Positions 43,771 to 53,537 of a stretch of DNA of 64,000 bases are shown one piece after another (within the stretch, counting starts at the first letter, position 1; the number at the start of each line of letters is the position of its first letter). A model generated the notes under the pieces. The model made no database searches. It was not told where the DNA came from and saw nothing but the letters and a program-made list of their open reading frames with translations. The position numbers and the translations under genes are program-made. The DNA is from Pseudorhodoplanes sp. GTDB lineage: Bacteria; Pseudomonadota; Alphaproteobacteria; Rhizobiales; Xanthobacteraceae. The DNA lies in the NCBI GenBank assembly GCA_032027085.1, contig JAVSMS010000001.1, positions 1,132,332-1,196,331 on the forward strand, in the 5' to 3' direction.

Positions 43771-44448
43771 TTGACCGAGACTGCCCTCTATCGCCTCGTC
43801 ATCGCCGATGACCATCCCCTTTTCCGTGGCGCCTTGCGCGAAGCGGTCAGCGGACTGTTCGAGCGCGTCGACATTTCCGAAGCGGGGTCCTTCGACGACG
43901 TCGCCAAGCTGCTGGACGACAGCGGCGATGTCGATCTGATCCTGCTCGATCTGTCGATGCCGGGCGTGCGCGGGTTTTCCGGCCTGATGTATCTGCGGGC
44001 ACAATATCCCAGCGTCCCGGTCGTCGTGGTCTCCGCCAACGACGATCCGAGCGTGATCCGCCGCTGCATGGATTTCGGCGCCTCCGGCTTCATTCCCAAG
44101 ACGCTCGATATCGACGGCATGCGCAAGGCGATCGCCTCTGTGCTCAAGGGCGGCGTGTGGACGCCGCCCGACATCGATCTCCATGCCGGCACAGACGCCG
44201 AAACCGCCGAACTGATGGGCCGGCTGGCGACGCTCACCCCGCAACAGGTACGCGTCCTGATGATGTTGTCAGAGGGCCTCCTCAACAAGCAGATCGCCTA
44301 CGAATTGAGTGTGTCGGAAGCGACCGTGAAGGCGCATGTCTCCGCGATCCTGCAGAAGCTCGGCGTCGAAAGCCGCACCCAGGCAGTGATTGCCGCGGCG
44401 AAGATCGAAGTCGGCCAATGGCCGCAGATCGCACCGCTGGAAAACTGA
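43771..44448 (+). CDS. LuxR/FixJ-type response regulator (CrbR-like)
   Basis: 225 residues. The receiver domain (about 8-125) has the acidic pocket DDH (13-15), the phosphorylated D60 in LILLDLSMPG and the lysine in IPKTLD. The LuxR helix-turn-helix is at about 155-215 (LTPQQVRVLMMLSEG, then NKQIAYELSVSEATVKAHV). The start is TTG at 43771, after GGAG; an upstream in-frame ATG at 43738 gives an atypical N-terminus. It converges on the SLC5-type hybrid kinase gene, 136 bases away, a pairing like CrbR-CrbS of gammaproteobacteria that controls acetate use. Confidence 0.88.
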   Translation: MTETALYRLVIADDHPLFRGALREAVSGLFERVDISEAGSFDDVAKLLDDSGDVDLILLDLSMPGVRGFSGLMYLRAQYPSVPVVVVSANDDPSVIRRCMDFGASGFIPKTLDIDGMRKAIASVLKGGVWTPPDIDLHAGTDAETAELMGRLATLTPQQVRVLMMLSEGLLNKQIAYELSVSEATVKAHVSAILQKLGVESRTQAVIAAAKIEVGQWPQIAPLEN

Positions 44449-44475
44449 GCCACGTACACCACTTTTCGGCTTGTT

Positions 44476-44497
44476 ATCGCCCGTCAAAGCGGGCGAT
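44476..44497. terminator. Hairpin between convergent regulator and kinase genes
   Basis: ATCGCCCG (44476-44483), loop TCAAAG, CGGGCGAT (44490-44497). The stem is perfect but lacks a T tract on either strand, so it may be a weak two-way terminator. Confidence 0.4.
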
Positions 44498-44584
44498 CGA
44501 GTAACCACCGACGCGCAGTGATGCTGGATGCTCCGCTTTCGCGAAGCATGACAGCGAAAAGTTTGCGCGATCACCGAAAGAAAA

Positions 44585-47500
44585 TCACTCCGCCGCGGCC
44601 ACGCGCTGGATGCGCCATTGCGCCAGCAGCGCGCGCAACGCCGCCGGCTTCACCGGCTTGTGCAGCACCGGGATATTGTGGCGACGCGCTTCGTCGCGCA
44701 CGCGCGGGGTGCGGTCCGCGGTGATCAGAATGGCCGGCAGGTCGCGGCCGAGGCGCGCGCGCAAGGCCACGATGGCGTCGATGCCGTTCGCATTGTCAAG
44801 ATGATAATCGACCAGCAATCCGCTCAGCGGACCCTGGACGCGGTCCGATGCCGCCAGGGCAGCCTTCAGGTCGGCTGCCTTGAGAACCTCGCAGCCCCAG
44901 CCGCTGAGCAGCGCCTCCATGCCGTCGAGTATTTGCAGCTCGTTGTCGATGCAAAGCACGGTCATGCCGGCCAGTTGGCCGGGATCGATGCGCAGCGGCG
45001 CCGGCACCGCAGCGCGCGTCGTGATCGGCGCGGCAAGCGGCGCTTCGACCGAGAAATGCGAGCCCTGCCCCGCCCTGGACGTCAGGTCGACCCTGTAATC
45101 GAGGACGCGGGCAATGCGCTCCACGATCGACAGGCCCAATCCAAGGCCGCGCGCCACCTTGGCGCCCTCATCGAGACGATGAAACTCGCGGAAGATGATC
45201 TTCTGCTGCGCGCGCGGAATGCCGAGGCCGGTGTCGTAGACGTCGATCCGCAAGCGGTCGCGCCGCCGCCGCACGCCAACCAGAACCCGTCCCTTCGGCG
45301 TATATTTGATCGCGTTGGAAATCAGATTCTGCAGCACCCGGCGCAGCAGCCGGCGATCCGACTTCACGGTCAGTGACGACTGCACGAAGGTGAGCTCAAG
45401 GCCCTTCTCGCGCGCCATCGGCGCAAACTCCACTTCCAGTTGCCGCAGCAATTCGTCGATGCGGAACGACGACCATTCCGGCTTCATCACGCCGGTATCG
45501 AGCCGCGAAATATCGAGCAAGGCGCCGAAGATTTCCTCGACCGCATCAAGCGATGCATCGATATTGCTGACCAGACGCGCCTCCTCGCCGCCTCCTTGCC
45601 GCTCGACCAGCGAGGTCACGTAGAGCCGCGCCGCGTTCAGCGGTTGCAGGATGTCGTGGCTCGCCGCTGCCAGGAAGCGGGTCTTGGAGATATTGGCTTC
45701 GTCGGCGTCGGCCTTGGCGCGTGCCAGTTCGGCGTTGAGCAGGGTCAGTTCGGTGGTGCGCTCGCGCACGCGCTGTTCCAGCGCCTCGGCCGCCTCGACG
45801 CTCGGAGTGATGTCAGTGAAGGTGGTCGCGATGCTACCGTCCGGCATGCTGTTGGCGCGCACTTCGATCACCAGCCCGCGATCCGGGAACCGCTCCTGGA
45901 ACGGCTCGGCCGCGGCCGAATAGCGGCGCAGCCGCTCGCGCACGAGGTCGCCGGGATCTCCCTCGCCCAGCATGCCGCGCGCCGCGTGATAGTGCAGGAT
46001 TTCCTCGAGCCGCACGCCCATGCCGATCATGTCGCGCGGCAGATCGAGGATCACGCCAAATTGCCGGTTCCAGCAGATGAGTTGCAGATCCTTGTCGAAG
46101 ACCGCGATGCCTTCGCTGACGTGCTCCAACGCGGTCTGCAGGATTTCCCGGTTATAGTGGATCGCGGCATTCGCATCGTCGAGCAGCTTGAGCGCGGCCT
46201 TGGTCGACACGGTCCGCTTGCGCAGAAGCAGCGACAGCACGAGGCGTGACGATGCGGCGCCGATCGCCGACGCCAGCAGATGCTCGGCATGCCGCAGCAG
46301 CTGGAAATCGGCCTCGTTGGACGGCGTGAGGCTGATCCGGTTGGCGCGCGCGAACGTCTCGAATGAGGTGCGTGCGCGCTCTTCGCCGATATAGCGGGCG
46401 ACGGTGGCGATGACTTCATCCACCGTGACCGCCGAGCGCCAGAAGCGGAAGCTCGGCGCGGGCGCAAGACCGCTCGGCACGAACACATCCGCCTGCATGC
46501 GCTCGATCGAGGTCGGCGCGCGGCCGAGCGAAAAGCCGACATAGGCCAGGATATTCAGCGCCAGGCTCCAGAACACGCCATGCGCCAGCTCCGGCAGATC
46601 GAGCCCGAACAGAGCCTGCGGCCGCAACATCGCAATGCCCCAAGGCCCGTCGGTGAGCACCGAGGCGCTGAGGATGCCGCTGCCCGCCGCGCTCGGCAGC
46701 AGCAATGTATAGGCCCATGCCAGGAATCCCACGGTCATGCCGGCGATCGCGCCGCGCGCCGTCGCGTAACGCCAGAACATGCCGCCGAAGAAAGCCGGTG
46801 CGAGCTGGGCGACGGCTGCGAAGGACAACAGGCCGATCGCGGCGAGCTGCGCGTCGCCGACCGAGCGGTAATAAAGATACGCCATCACCAGGATGACGAA
46901 AATGGCGACGCGGCGCACTTTCAGGAGCAGCGCGCCGACATCGGCGCGGTTCGTGATCAGCCCCGCGCGCTGTTGCAGAACCAGCGGCACGATCAGGTCA
47001 TTCGACACCATGATGGCGAGCGCGACGCATTCCACGATCACCATCGCGGTTGCCGCCGACAGCCCGCCGACAAAGGCGGCGACCGTGAAGAACGGCGAGT
47101 TGGCGGTGAGCGGCAGCGCCAGCACATACATGTCGCCGTCGACCCCACCCGATGGAAAGGTCAGAAGGCCGGCCAGCGCGATCGGGATGACGAACAGATT
47201 GATGAGGACGAGGTAGATCGGAAACAGCCACGACGCGCGCTTCACTTCCGACTCGGAATGATTTTCGACCACCGTGACGTGGAATTGCCGCGGCAGCAAA
47301 ACGATCGCCACGAACGACAGCAGCGTCATGGCAACAACATTCGCGAAACTCGGCGCGTGGCTGAACAGGGCCGCCGCGTTTGACTGGGCCATCGCCTTTG
47401 TGAACAGGTCCGCAGCGCCGTCGAACATCCACCAGGTGACAAAAATTCCAACGGCGAGAAACGCCGTGAGCTTGACGATGGACTCGGTCGCGATCGCCAG

Positions 47501-48082
47501 CATCAGGCCGTCCTGGTGCTCAGTGGCGTCGATATGCCGGGTGCCGAACAGAATGGCGAAGGCCGCCATCAGCAGCGCGATAAACAAGGACACGTCCCCG
47601 ATCACCGGAATCGGCGCGGGTGCATCCACGGTGACATGCGCCAGGATGGTGCCGACCGAGGAGGACACTGCCTTCAGCTGCAGGGCGATATACGGAATGG
47701 TGCCGACGATTGCGATCAGCGCAACGGTCGCGGCGACGGCCTGCTGCTTGCCGTAACGCGCGGCGATGAAATCGGCGATGGATGTGATGTTTTGCGACTT
47801 GGCCAGGCGCACGATGCGCAGGATCAGCGGCCAGAACAGGCCGATCATCAGAATCGGACCGGCATAGATGGTCAGGAAGTCAAAGCCCGACCGAGCGGCA
47901 AGTCCGACCGACCCGAAAAAGGTCCAGGACGTACAATAAATCGCCAGGCACAGCGGATAGATCAGCAGCCTTGAGCGGCTGCTGCGATCGAGCAAATGCG
48001 CCCGGTCACCATAGCTGGCGACAACGAACAACAGCCCAATATAGCCGAGTGCGATCGCGATAACGACCCAGCTTTGCAGCAT
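44585..48082 (-). CDS. SLC5-type hybrid sensor kinase (CrbS-like)
   Basis: 1165 residues. Residues 1-520 form about thirteen membrane helices of the sodium:solute symporter (SLC5) fold. A linker (about 530-650) fits the STAC region, with NEADFQLLRHAEHLLASAIG at about 589-608. A PAS domain (about 650-770) and a coiled coil lead to the kinase core: H809 in AAASHDILQPLN, N919 in LQNLISNAIKYTPKG, D950 in YDTGLGIP and the G box GLGLGLSIVERI. A C-terminal receiver has D1092 in LLVDYHL and K1142 in HKPVKP. The layout matches CrbS/MxtR-type kinases, which couple transport or substrate sensing to gene control. The LuxR-type gene at 43771 is the likely partner. Confidence 0.93.
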   Translation of the reverse strand: MLQSWVVIAIALGYIGLLFVVASYGDRAHLLDRSSRSRLLIYPLCLAIYCTSWTFFGSVGLAARSGFDFLTIYAGPILMIGLFWPLILRIVRLAKSQNITSIADFIAARYGKQQAVAATVALIAIVGTIPYIALQLKAVSSSVGTILAHVTVDAPAPIPVIGDVSLFIALLMAAFAILFGTRHIDATEHQDGLMLAIATESIVKLTAFLAVGIFVTWWMFDGAADLFTKAMAQSNAAALFSHAPSFANVVAMTLLSFVAIVLLPRQFHVTVVENHSESEVKRASWLFPIYLVLINLFVIPIALAGLLTFPSGGVDGDMYVLALPLTANSPFFTVAAFVGGLSAATAMVIVECVALAIMVSNDLIVPLVLQQRAGLITNRADVGALLLKVRRVAIFVILVMAYLYYRSVGDAQLAAIGLLSFAAVAQLAPAFFGGMFWRYATARGAIAGMTVGFLAWAYTLLLPSAAGSGILSASVLTDGPWGIAMLRPQALFGLDLPELAHGVFWSLALNILAYVGFSLGRAPTSIERMQADVFVPSGLAPAPSFRFWRSAVTVDEVIATVARYIGEERARTSFETFARANRISLTPSNEADFQLLRHAEHLLASAIGAASSRLVLSLLLRKRTVSTKAALKLLDDANAAIHYNREILQTALEHVSEGIAVFDKDLQLICWNRQFGVILDLPRDMIGMGVRLEEILHYHAARGMLGEGDPGDLVRERLRRYSAAAEPFQERFPDRGLVIEVRANSMPDGSIATTFTDITPSVEAAEALEQRVRERTTELTLLNAELARAKADADEANISKTRFLAAASHDILQPLNAARLYVTSLVERQGGGEEARLVSNIDASLDAVEEIFGALLDISRLDTGVMKPEWSSFRIDELLRQLEVEFAPMAREKGLELTFVQSSLTVKSDRRLLRRVLQNLISNAIKYTPKGRVLVGVRRRRDRLRIDVYDTGLGIPRAQQKIIFREFHRLDEGAKVARGLGLGLSIVERIARVLDYRVDLTSRAGQGSHFSVEAPLAAPITTRAAVPAPLRIDPGQLAGMTVLCIDNELQILDGMEALLSGWGCEVLKAADLKAALAASDRVQGPLSGLLVDYHLDNANGIDAIVALRARLGRDLPAILITADRTPRVRDEARRHNIPVLHKPVKPAALRALLAQWRIQRVAAAE

Positions 48083-48263
48083 GCCGGCTCCTACTGGCCC
48101 ACGATCTGCGACAATCGCGATCGGGGGCTAAAACCACCCGCAGGATCATAATACCCGCAGTCTGGCGGGCATTATAGGGGGTGTCATCGGCAGTGTCGCA
48201 TTGTCCGCCATGGGCCGCTGGCATATCGTTTGCCGCGGTACAGCCAAGCCAAACGAGGGGCCT

Positions 48264-48686
48264 ATGGCGATACTTCAGGAATTCAAGGAATTCGCGGTCA
48301 AGGGCAACGTCGTCGATCTCGCCATTGGCGTGATCATCGGCGCCGCCTTCGGCAAAATCGTTGAATCGCTGGTGGGCGACATCATCATGCCGGTCATCGG
48401 CGCCATCACCGGCGGTCTCGATTTCTCGAACTACTATCTTCCCCTTTCAAGCGCGGTGACCGCGGACAGCCTGGTGGAAGCCAAGAAGCAGGGCGCCGTT
48501 TTTGCCTGGGGCAACTTCCTCACGGTCGCCATCAATTTCGCAATCATCGCCGCCGCCCTGTTCTTCGTGGTGAAGGGCATCAACCGCCTAAAACGGCAGG
48601 AAGCTGCGAAACCGGCGGAACCTCCGGCGCCGCCGCGGCAGGAAGTGCTGCTGACCGAGATCCGCGACCTGCTGGCGAAGAAATAG
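48264..48686 (+). CDS. mscL: Large-conductance mechanosensitive channel
   Basis: 140 residues. The pore helix carries [20 protein letters not shown] (14-33), the family signature, and the second helix is [21 protein letters not shown]. The periplasmic loop and the C-terminal helix [14 protein letters not shown] complete the pentameric channel that opens under membrane tension to release solutes on osmotic downshock. The ATG at 48264 follows CGAGGGG; a longer reading from 48201 has no site. The aminotransferase gene starts 19 bases later. Confidence 0.96.
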   Translation: MAILQEFKEFAVKGNVVDLAIGVIIGAAFGKIVESLVGDIIMPVIGAITGGLDFSNYYLPLSSAVTADSLVEAKKQGAVFAWGNFLTVAINFAIIAAALFFVVKGINRLKRQEAAKPAEPPAPPRQEVLLTEIRDLLAKK

Positions 48687-48705
48687 CGGGGCGATCACGG
48701 CCGCG

Positions 48706-49965
48706 ATGACGTCGCCCTCTGACGCACTTCTGGCAGCGTTGCGCGCGCCGGCGCGCAACGCTCCCGACAGCGGCATTGTCGAAATCATGAAATATGGCCG
48801 CGCACGCGGCGACGTCACCGGCCTGTGGGCGGGCGAAGGCGACACGCCGACACCGCCTTTCATTGTCGAGGCGGCAACGCGCGCGCTCGCGGCCGGAGAG
48901 ACCTTCTACACCTGGCAGCGTGGCATCCCGCCGTTGCGCGAGGCGCTGGCGGCCTATCACGCGCGTCTCTATGGCCGCGACTTCTCAGCTGAGGAATTCT
49001 TCATCACCGGCTCGGGCATGCAGGCGATCCAGATCGCGCTCGCCATGACCGCATCGGCGGAGAGCGAGGTGATCATTCCGACACCGAGTTGGCCAAATGC
49101 GGCGGGCGCGGCCGGAATCCTCGGCGCGCATCCGGTCGAAGTGCCGCTGCATTTCGGCAATGGCGGCTGGACGCTCGACATCGAGCGCATCTCTTCTGCC
49201 ATCAATGACAGGACGCGCGTGCTGTTTGTCGTTTCCCCTTCCAATCCTACGGGCTGGACCGCGACGCATGACGATCTGAAAGCGCTGCTGGCTCTGGCGC
49301 GACAGCATGGCTTGTGGATCATCGCCGACGAAACCTATGCCCGTTTCTGGTATGGCGAAGGCCCGCGCGCACCGTCCTTCTTCGATGTGATGGCGCCGGA
49401 GGATCGCATCCTCTTCGTCAACACCTTCTCCAAGAACTGGTGCATGACCGGTTGGCGCATGGGCTGGATCGTCGCGCATCCATCTCTCGGGCAGGTGATC
49501 GAGAACCTGATCCAGTACTCGACCTCCGGCGTGGCCCAATTCATGCAGCGCGCGGGCATCGCGGCGCTCGAACGCGGCGAAAGTTTTGTCGCGCACCAGA
49601 TTTCACGCGCCCGCAAGAGCCGCGACATCGCCTGCGAGATCCTGGGCAGGACCGGGCGCTGCCGCTTCGCGATGCCGATGGGGGCTTTCTATCTGTTCTT
49701 CACGGTGGACGGCGAAGGCGATACCCAAAAGCTTACACGCCGTCTGGTCGACGAGGCGCAGGTCGGGCTTGCGCCTGGCACCGCCTTCGGCAAAGGCGGC
49801 GAGCATTTCGTGCGGCTGTGCTTCGCGCGCGATCCGCTACAGATCGAAGAAGCCTGCGGTAGGATTGCGCGGGTGCTGAATGACGGAAGATTTATGCCGC
49901 CGCCTTCCTCGCAGCCGGCGGGAAGCGGCGATAAAAGCTCTCGCCCTTTTCCGCCATCTCAATGA
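48706..49965 (+). CDS. Class I/II PLP-dependent aminotransferase
   Basis: 419 residues, fold type I. The PLP lysine is in NTFSKNWCMTGWRMGW (about 242-257, K near 246), with VSPSNPTGW (about 176-184) and IIADETYARFWY (about 205-216) holding the cofactor. GSGMQAIQIAL (about 102-112) is the phosphate loop. The substrate is not readable; aspartate, aromatic or branched-chain amino acids are all possible. The 3' end overlaps the convergent beta-oxidation gene by 74 bases, giving a low-complexity tail (MPPPSSQPAGSGDKSSRP) that the family lacks. mscL lies 19 bases upstream. Confidence 0.87.
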   Translation: MTSPSDALLAALRAPARNAPDSGIVEIMKYGRARGDVTGLWAGEGDTPTPPFIVEAATRALAAGETFYTWQRGIPPLREALAAYHARLYGRDFSAEEFFITGSGMQAIQIALAMTASAESEVIIPTPSWPNAAGAAGILGAHPVEVPLHFGNGGWTLDIERISSAINDRTRVLFVVSPSNPTGWTATHDDLKALLALARQHGLWIIADETYARFWYGEGPRAPSFFDVMAPEDRILFVNTFSKNWCMTGWRMGWIVAHPSLGQVIENLIQYSTSGVAQFMQRAGIAALERGESFVAHQISRARKSRDIACEILGRTGRCRFAMPMGAFYLFFTVDGEGDTQKLTRRLVDEAQVGLAPGTAFGKGGEHFVRLCFARDPLQIEEACGRIARVLNDGRFMPPPSSQPAGSGDKSSRPFPPSQ

Positions 49966-52105
49966 GGAGCTTGTTGGGCTTGAAACGTGCGCCGTGCTTT
50001 TTCTCCAGCGCGCGGCACAGCGTGACAAAGTTCTTCGCTCCCATCATGTCGATGTAAGACAGCGTGCCGCCCGTGAATGGCGCAAAGCCAAATCCCAGAA
50101 TTGATCCGACATCGGCCTCGCGCACATCGGTCAGCACACCCTCTTCGAAGCAGCGCGCGGTCTCCAGCGCCTGGATCACCAGGAGCCGCTGCTTGATTTC
50201 GCCAACATCGATGGTGTCGGGATCGAGTTGCTCCGGTTGCAGATCGGAAAGGCCCGCCCACAGCCGCTTCGGCCCTTTCTCCGGATAATCGTAAAACCCC
50301 TTGCCGTTCTTGCGCCCGAGCCGGCCGTGCTTCTCCACCATGTCCGACAGAAGCTTCTTCTGCCGCGCATCGATGGCATCCGCCCCGAGATCAGCCTCGG
50401 TCGCCTTCAGGATTTTCCAGGCCAGATCGACCGCCACTTCATCATTCAACGACAGCGGCCCGACCGGCATACCGGCCATGCGCCCGACATTCTCGATCAT
50501 GGCGGGGGGAACGCCTTCGGTCAGCATCAGATGGCCTTCGCGGATATAGGTGCCGACGACGCGCGACGTATAGAAGCCGCGCGAGTCATTGACCACAATC
50601 GGCGTCTTTCTGATCGCGCGCACGAAATCCAGCGCGGTGGCAAGCGCCAGATCGCCGGTCTTCTCACCCATGATGATCTCGACCAGCATCATCTTCTCCA
50701 CCGGTGAGAAGAAATGGATGCCGATGAATTTTGCCGGATCTTTCGCGCTTTCGGCGAGCGAGGTGATCGGCAGGGTCGAAGTGTTGGAGCCGAACACGGC
50801 ATCCGGCAGCACGGCTTGCGCCTTCGCAATCGTTTCCGCCTTGACCTTCCGGTCCTCGAATACGGCTTCGATGATAAGATCGCAGCCTTTCAGTGCATTG
50901 TAGTCGGCGGTCGGTGTGATGCGCGCAAGCAGCGCCTCGCGATCCGCCGCGGTGGCGCGGCCCTTGTTGACCTGGTCGGTCATCAGGCTTTGCGAATGCG
51001 CCTTGCCCTTGTCGGCGGCGGCCTGGTCGCGGTCGATCAGGACCACATCGAGCCCGGCCTGCGCACTCACATACGCAATGCCCGCGCCCATGAAGCCGGC
51101 GCCGATGACGCCGACTTTGTTGAGCGTCGCAGCTGGCACGCTGGCCGGCCGCCGCGCGCCCTTATTCAGGTCCTGCATCGACACGAACAAAGTGCGGATC
51201 ATCGCTGCCGCTTCCTTCGAGCGCAGGATTTTGGCGAACCAGCGCGACTCGACCTGCAGCGCCAGGTCCATCGGCAATTGCAGCCCCTCGAACACGGACT
51301 GCAGGATGGCGCGCGCGGCCGGATAATTGTCGTAGGTTTCGCGGCGATAGATCGCGTTCGCCGCCGGGAACACCATCATGCCGGCCTTCGAGAACACAAG
51401 CCCGCCCGGATTCTTGAAGCCCTTCACGTCCCACGGGGCCTCTGCCTTGCCGCCGGCCTTGATCCAGTCCTTCGCGGCCTTCAAGAGGTCGGCCGCAGGC
51501 ACGACATTGTCGATCAGCTTCATCGCCTTGGCGCGGTTGAGGCGGAGCTGATCGCCTTTCAGCAGAAGCTGCAGCGCATCGGCCGGCTGCAGCATGCGCG
51601 CGATGCGTTGCGTGCCGCCCGCGCCGGGGAACAGGCCGATCTTGATTTCCGGCAATCCGACCCGCGTCTTCGGATTGTCCGACGCCACGCGATGATGGCA
51701 CGAGAGCGCAAGCTCGAAGCCGCCGCCGAGCGCGGTGCCGTTGATCGCGGCGACGAACGATTTCCCGCATGTCTCGATGCGCCGGTAAAGCTGCGAGAGT
51801 TTGCGGCTGCCCTCGAACAGGAGCTTCGCGGCCGCCTCCTCGCCAAGTGCCCTCGTCTGTTCGGCAAAATTGCGCGTCAGCGATTCCAGCAAGGTCAGAT
51901 CGGCGCCGGCGCAGAAGCTGTCCTTGCCGGACGTAATGACCGCCCCCTTCACCTTCTCGTCAGCGGCAAGCTTTTCGACGATCGCGCCCAGTTCCTCGAT
52001 CATCGCCAGGTCGATGAGGTTCATCGAGCGTCCGGGCATGTCCCAGGTGATCAGCGCGATGCCGTCGCTGTCGATGTCGAGGGTGAAATTGGTGGTGGTG
52101 GTCAT
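49892..52105 (-). CDS. fadB: Fatty acid oxidation multifunctional enzyme (FadB/FadJ-like)
   Basis: 737 residues combining enoyl-CoA hydratase (about 1-190) and L-3-hydroxyacyl-CoA dehydrogenase (about 315-720). The hydratase part has SFCAGADLTLLES and KIGLFPGAGGTQRIARM with catalytic glutamates. The dehydrogenase part has the NAD loop GVIGAGFMGAGIAYVSA and the catalytic IGIHFFSPVEKMMLVEI. It performs steps two and three of beta-oxidation. The thiolase gene lies upstream on the same strand, so the pair forms a fadA-fadB unit. Its last 74 bases overlap the convergent aminotransferase gene. FadB versus FadJ assignment is uncertain. Confidence 0.93.
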   Translation of the reverse strand: MTTTTNFTLDIDSDGIALITWDMPGRSMNLIDLAMIEELGAIVEKLAADEKVKGAVITSGKDSFCAGADLTLLESLTRNFAEQTRALGEEAAAKLLFEGSRKLSQLYRRIETCGKSFVAAINGTALGGGFELALSCHHRVASDNPKTRVGLPEIKIGLFPGAGGTQRIARMLQPADALQLLLKGDQLRLNRAKAMKLIDNVVPAADLLKAAKDWIKAGGKAEAPWDVKGFKNPGGLVFSKAGMMVFPAANAIYRRETYDNYPAARAILQSVFEGLQLPMDLALQVESRWFAKILRSKEAAAMIRTLFVSMQDLNKGARRPASVPAATLNKVGVIGAGFMGAGIAYVSAQAGLDVVLIDRDQAAADKGKAHSQSLMTDQVNKGRATAADREALLARITPTADYNALKGCDLIIEAVFEDRKVKAETIAKAQAVLPDAVFGSNTSTLPITSLAESAKDPAKFIGIHFFSPVEKMMLVEIIMGEKTGDLALATALDFVRAIRKTPIVVNDSRGFYTSRVVGTYIREGHLMLTEGVPPAMIENVGRMAGMPVGPLSLNDEVAVDLAWKILKATEADLGADAIDARQKKLLSDMVEKHGRLGRKNGKGFYDYPEKGPKRLWAGLSDLQPEQLDPDTIDVGEIKQRLLVIQALETARCFEEGVLTDVREADVGSILGFGFAPFTGGTLSYIDMMGAKNFVTLCRALEKKHGARFKPNKLLIEMAEKGESFYRRFPPAARKAAA

Positions 52106-52133
52106 GTCTTGCTCCGCCGCTTCCTCCTTCCTT

Positions 52134-52151
52134 CTCCCCGCTTGCGGGGAG
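52134..52151. repeat. Tight GC hairpin within the beta-oxidation operon
   Basis: CTCCCCGC (52134-52141) and GCGGGGAG (52144-52151) with a two-base centre, between the thiolase stop and the fadB-like start. It may adjust relative expression or mRNA stability of the two genes. Confidence 0.5.
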
Positions 52152-52162
52152 CGGGAAGAACC

Positions 52163-53371
52163 TCACACCCTCTCGATAATCGTCGCCGTGCCCATGCCGG
52201 CGCCGATGCATAATGTGATCAGCGCGGTATTGAGATTGCGCCGCTCGAGCTCGTCCAAGGCGATGCCCAAAAGCATCGCCCCGGTCGCGCCAAGCGGATG
52301 CCCCATGGCAATGGCGCCGCCATTCACATTCACTTTCGCCGGATCGAGATCCAGCGCCTGCAGATAACGCAGCACCACCGAGGCGAACGCCTCGTTGATC
52401 TCGTAGAGATCGATTTCGCTTGTCTTCATGCCGGCGCGCTTCAGCGCTTTCTCGCTCACCGGCGCCGGCCCGGTCAGCATGATGCCCGGCTCCGATCCGA
52501 TATTCGCAAACGCCTTGATGCGCGCGCGCGGCCTGAGGCCGGCTTTCTCACCCGCCTCCTTGTTGCCGATCAGCACCGCCGCCGCGCCATCCACGATGCC
52601 CGACGAATTGCCGGGATGGTGCACGTGCTTGATCTCTTCGATTTCGGGATAGCGCTGCACCGCCACCGCATCGAAGCCGGCCATCTGCCCCATCTCGACA
52701 AAAGACGGCTTCAGCGCGGCCAGCGTCTGCATCGTGGTGTCGGGCCGCATGTGCTCGTCCTTGTTGAGCAACGTGATGCCGTTGACATCCCTGATCGGCA
52801 GCACCGATTTCTCGAAGCGCTTGTCCGCCCACGCGGCCGCCGCACGCTTCTGGCTCTCCACCGCATAGGCGTCGCAATCGTCGCGGCTGAAGCCATACTT
52901 GGTCGCGATCAGGTCGGCGGACACGCCCTGCGGCATGAAATAGGACGGCAGCGCGATCATTGGATCGACCGGCCAGGCGCCGCCGGAGGCGCCGATGCCG
53001 ACGCGGCTCATGGATTCGACGCCGCCGCCGACCGTCATGTCGCTCTGGCCTGACATCACTTTCGCCGCGGCAAAGTTCACCGCATCAAGACCCGAAGCGC
53101 AGAAGCGGTTGATCTGCACGCCCGGCACGCCGTCGCCATAACCGGCGCAGAGCGCCGAGACGCGCGCGATATCGCCCCCCGCCTCCCCGACGGGATCGAC
53201 GCAACCGAGCACCACATCGTCCACGAGTCCGGGATCGAGCTGGTTGCGCTCACGCAAACCTTGCAGCACCTGCGTCGCCAGATTGAGCGTCGTCACCTCA
53301 TGCAGGGAGCCGTCCGCCTTGCCGCGTCCGCGCGGCGAGCGGACATGGTCGTAAATGAAGGCTTCGGTCAC
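52163..53371 (-). CDS. fadA: Acetyl-CoA acyltransferase (thiolase)
   Basis: 402 residues. Thiolase catalytic residues are clear: nucleophile C in [11 protein letters not shown] (about 87-97), H in [15 protein letters not shown] (about 352-366) and the second C in LCIGAGMG (about 387-394). It cleaves 3-ketoacyl-CoA in beta-oxidation or condenses acetyl-CoA. With the downstream multifunctional enzyme it forms a two-gene unit, favouring the degradative role. The start at 53371 lies 30 bases after a -10-like TATATA. The symbol is by role in the pair. Confidence 0.93.
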   Translation of the reverse strand: MTEAFIYDHVRSPRGRGKADGSLHEVTTLNLATQVLQGLRERNQLDPGLVDDVVLGCVDPVGEAGGDIARVSALCAGYGDGVPGVQINRFCASGLDAVNFAAAKVMSGQSDMTVGGGVESMSRVGIGASGGAWPVDPMIALPSYFMPQGVSADLIATKYGFSRDDCDAYAVESQKRAAAAWADKRFEKSVLPIRDVNGITLLNKDEHMRPDTTMQTLAALKPSFVEMGQMAGFDAVAVQRYPEIEEIKHVHHPGNSSGIVDGAAAVLIGNKEAGEKAGLRPRARIKAFANIGSEPGIMLTGPAPVSEKALKRAGMKTSEIDLYEINEAFASVVLRYLQALDLDPAKVNVNGGAIAMGHPLGATGAMLLGIALDELERRNLNTALITLCIGAGMGTATIIERV

Positions 53372-53400
53372 GAGGTCCTCCCTGCACAGCGATCACGCTT

Positions 53401-53429
53401 TATATAGACGCGCACGCAGACTTATTCAG
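53401..53429 (-). promoter_or_regulatory. Likely promoter of the thiolase gene
   Basis: On the minus strand, CTGAAT (53429-53424), 17 bases, then TATATA (53406-53401). The expected start point is about 53394, giving a leader of about 23 bases. The -10 is strong and the -35 weak. Confidence 0.45.
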
Positions 53430-53524
53430 ACGGGGAGTTATGACTTTTACATGAAGATGATTCGGCGCGCCCGAGTGTGGCCGAAGGCCGGCATTTTAGC
53501 CATGGCTCATGACCCGGTCCGCGC

Positions 53525-53530
53525 TATATA
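53525..53530 (+). promoter_or_regulatory. -10-like TATATA eight bases before an ABC-F start codon
   Basis: TATATA at 53525-53530 ends seven bases before the ATG at 53538, and no ribosome site stands between. The start point would be at or near the A of the ATG, giving a leaderless message. No good -35 element is seen at 53502-53508. Confidence 0.3.
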
Positions 53531-53537
53531 GCCCGCG

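Noticed and set aside
50714-52213. A 499-codon plus-strand frame opposite the fadB-like gene
   Set aside because: The minus strand carries complete hydratase and dehydrogenase motifs; the plus frame has no ribosome site or family likeness.
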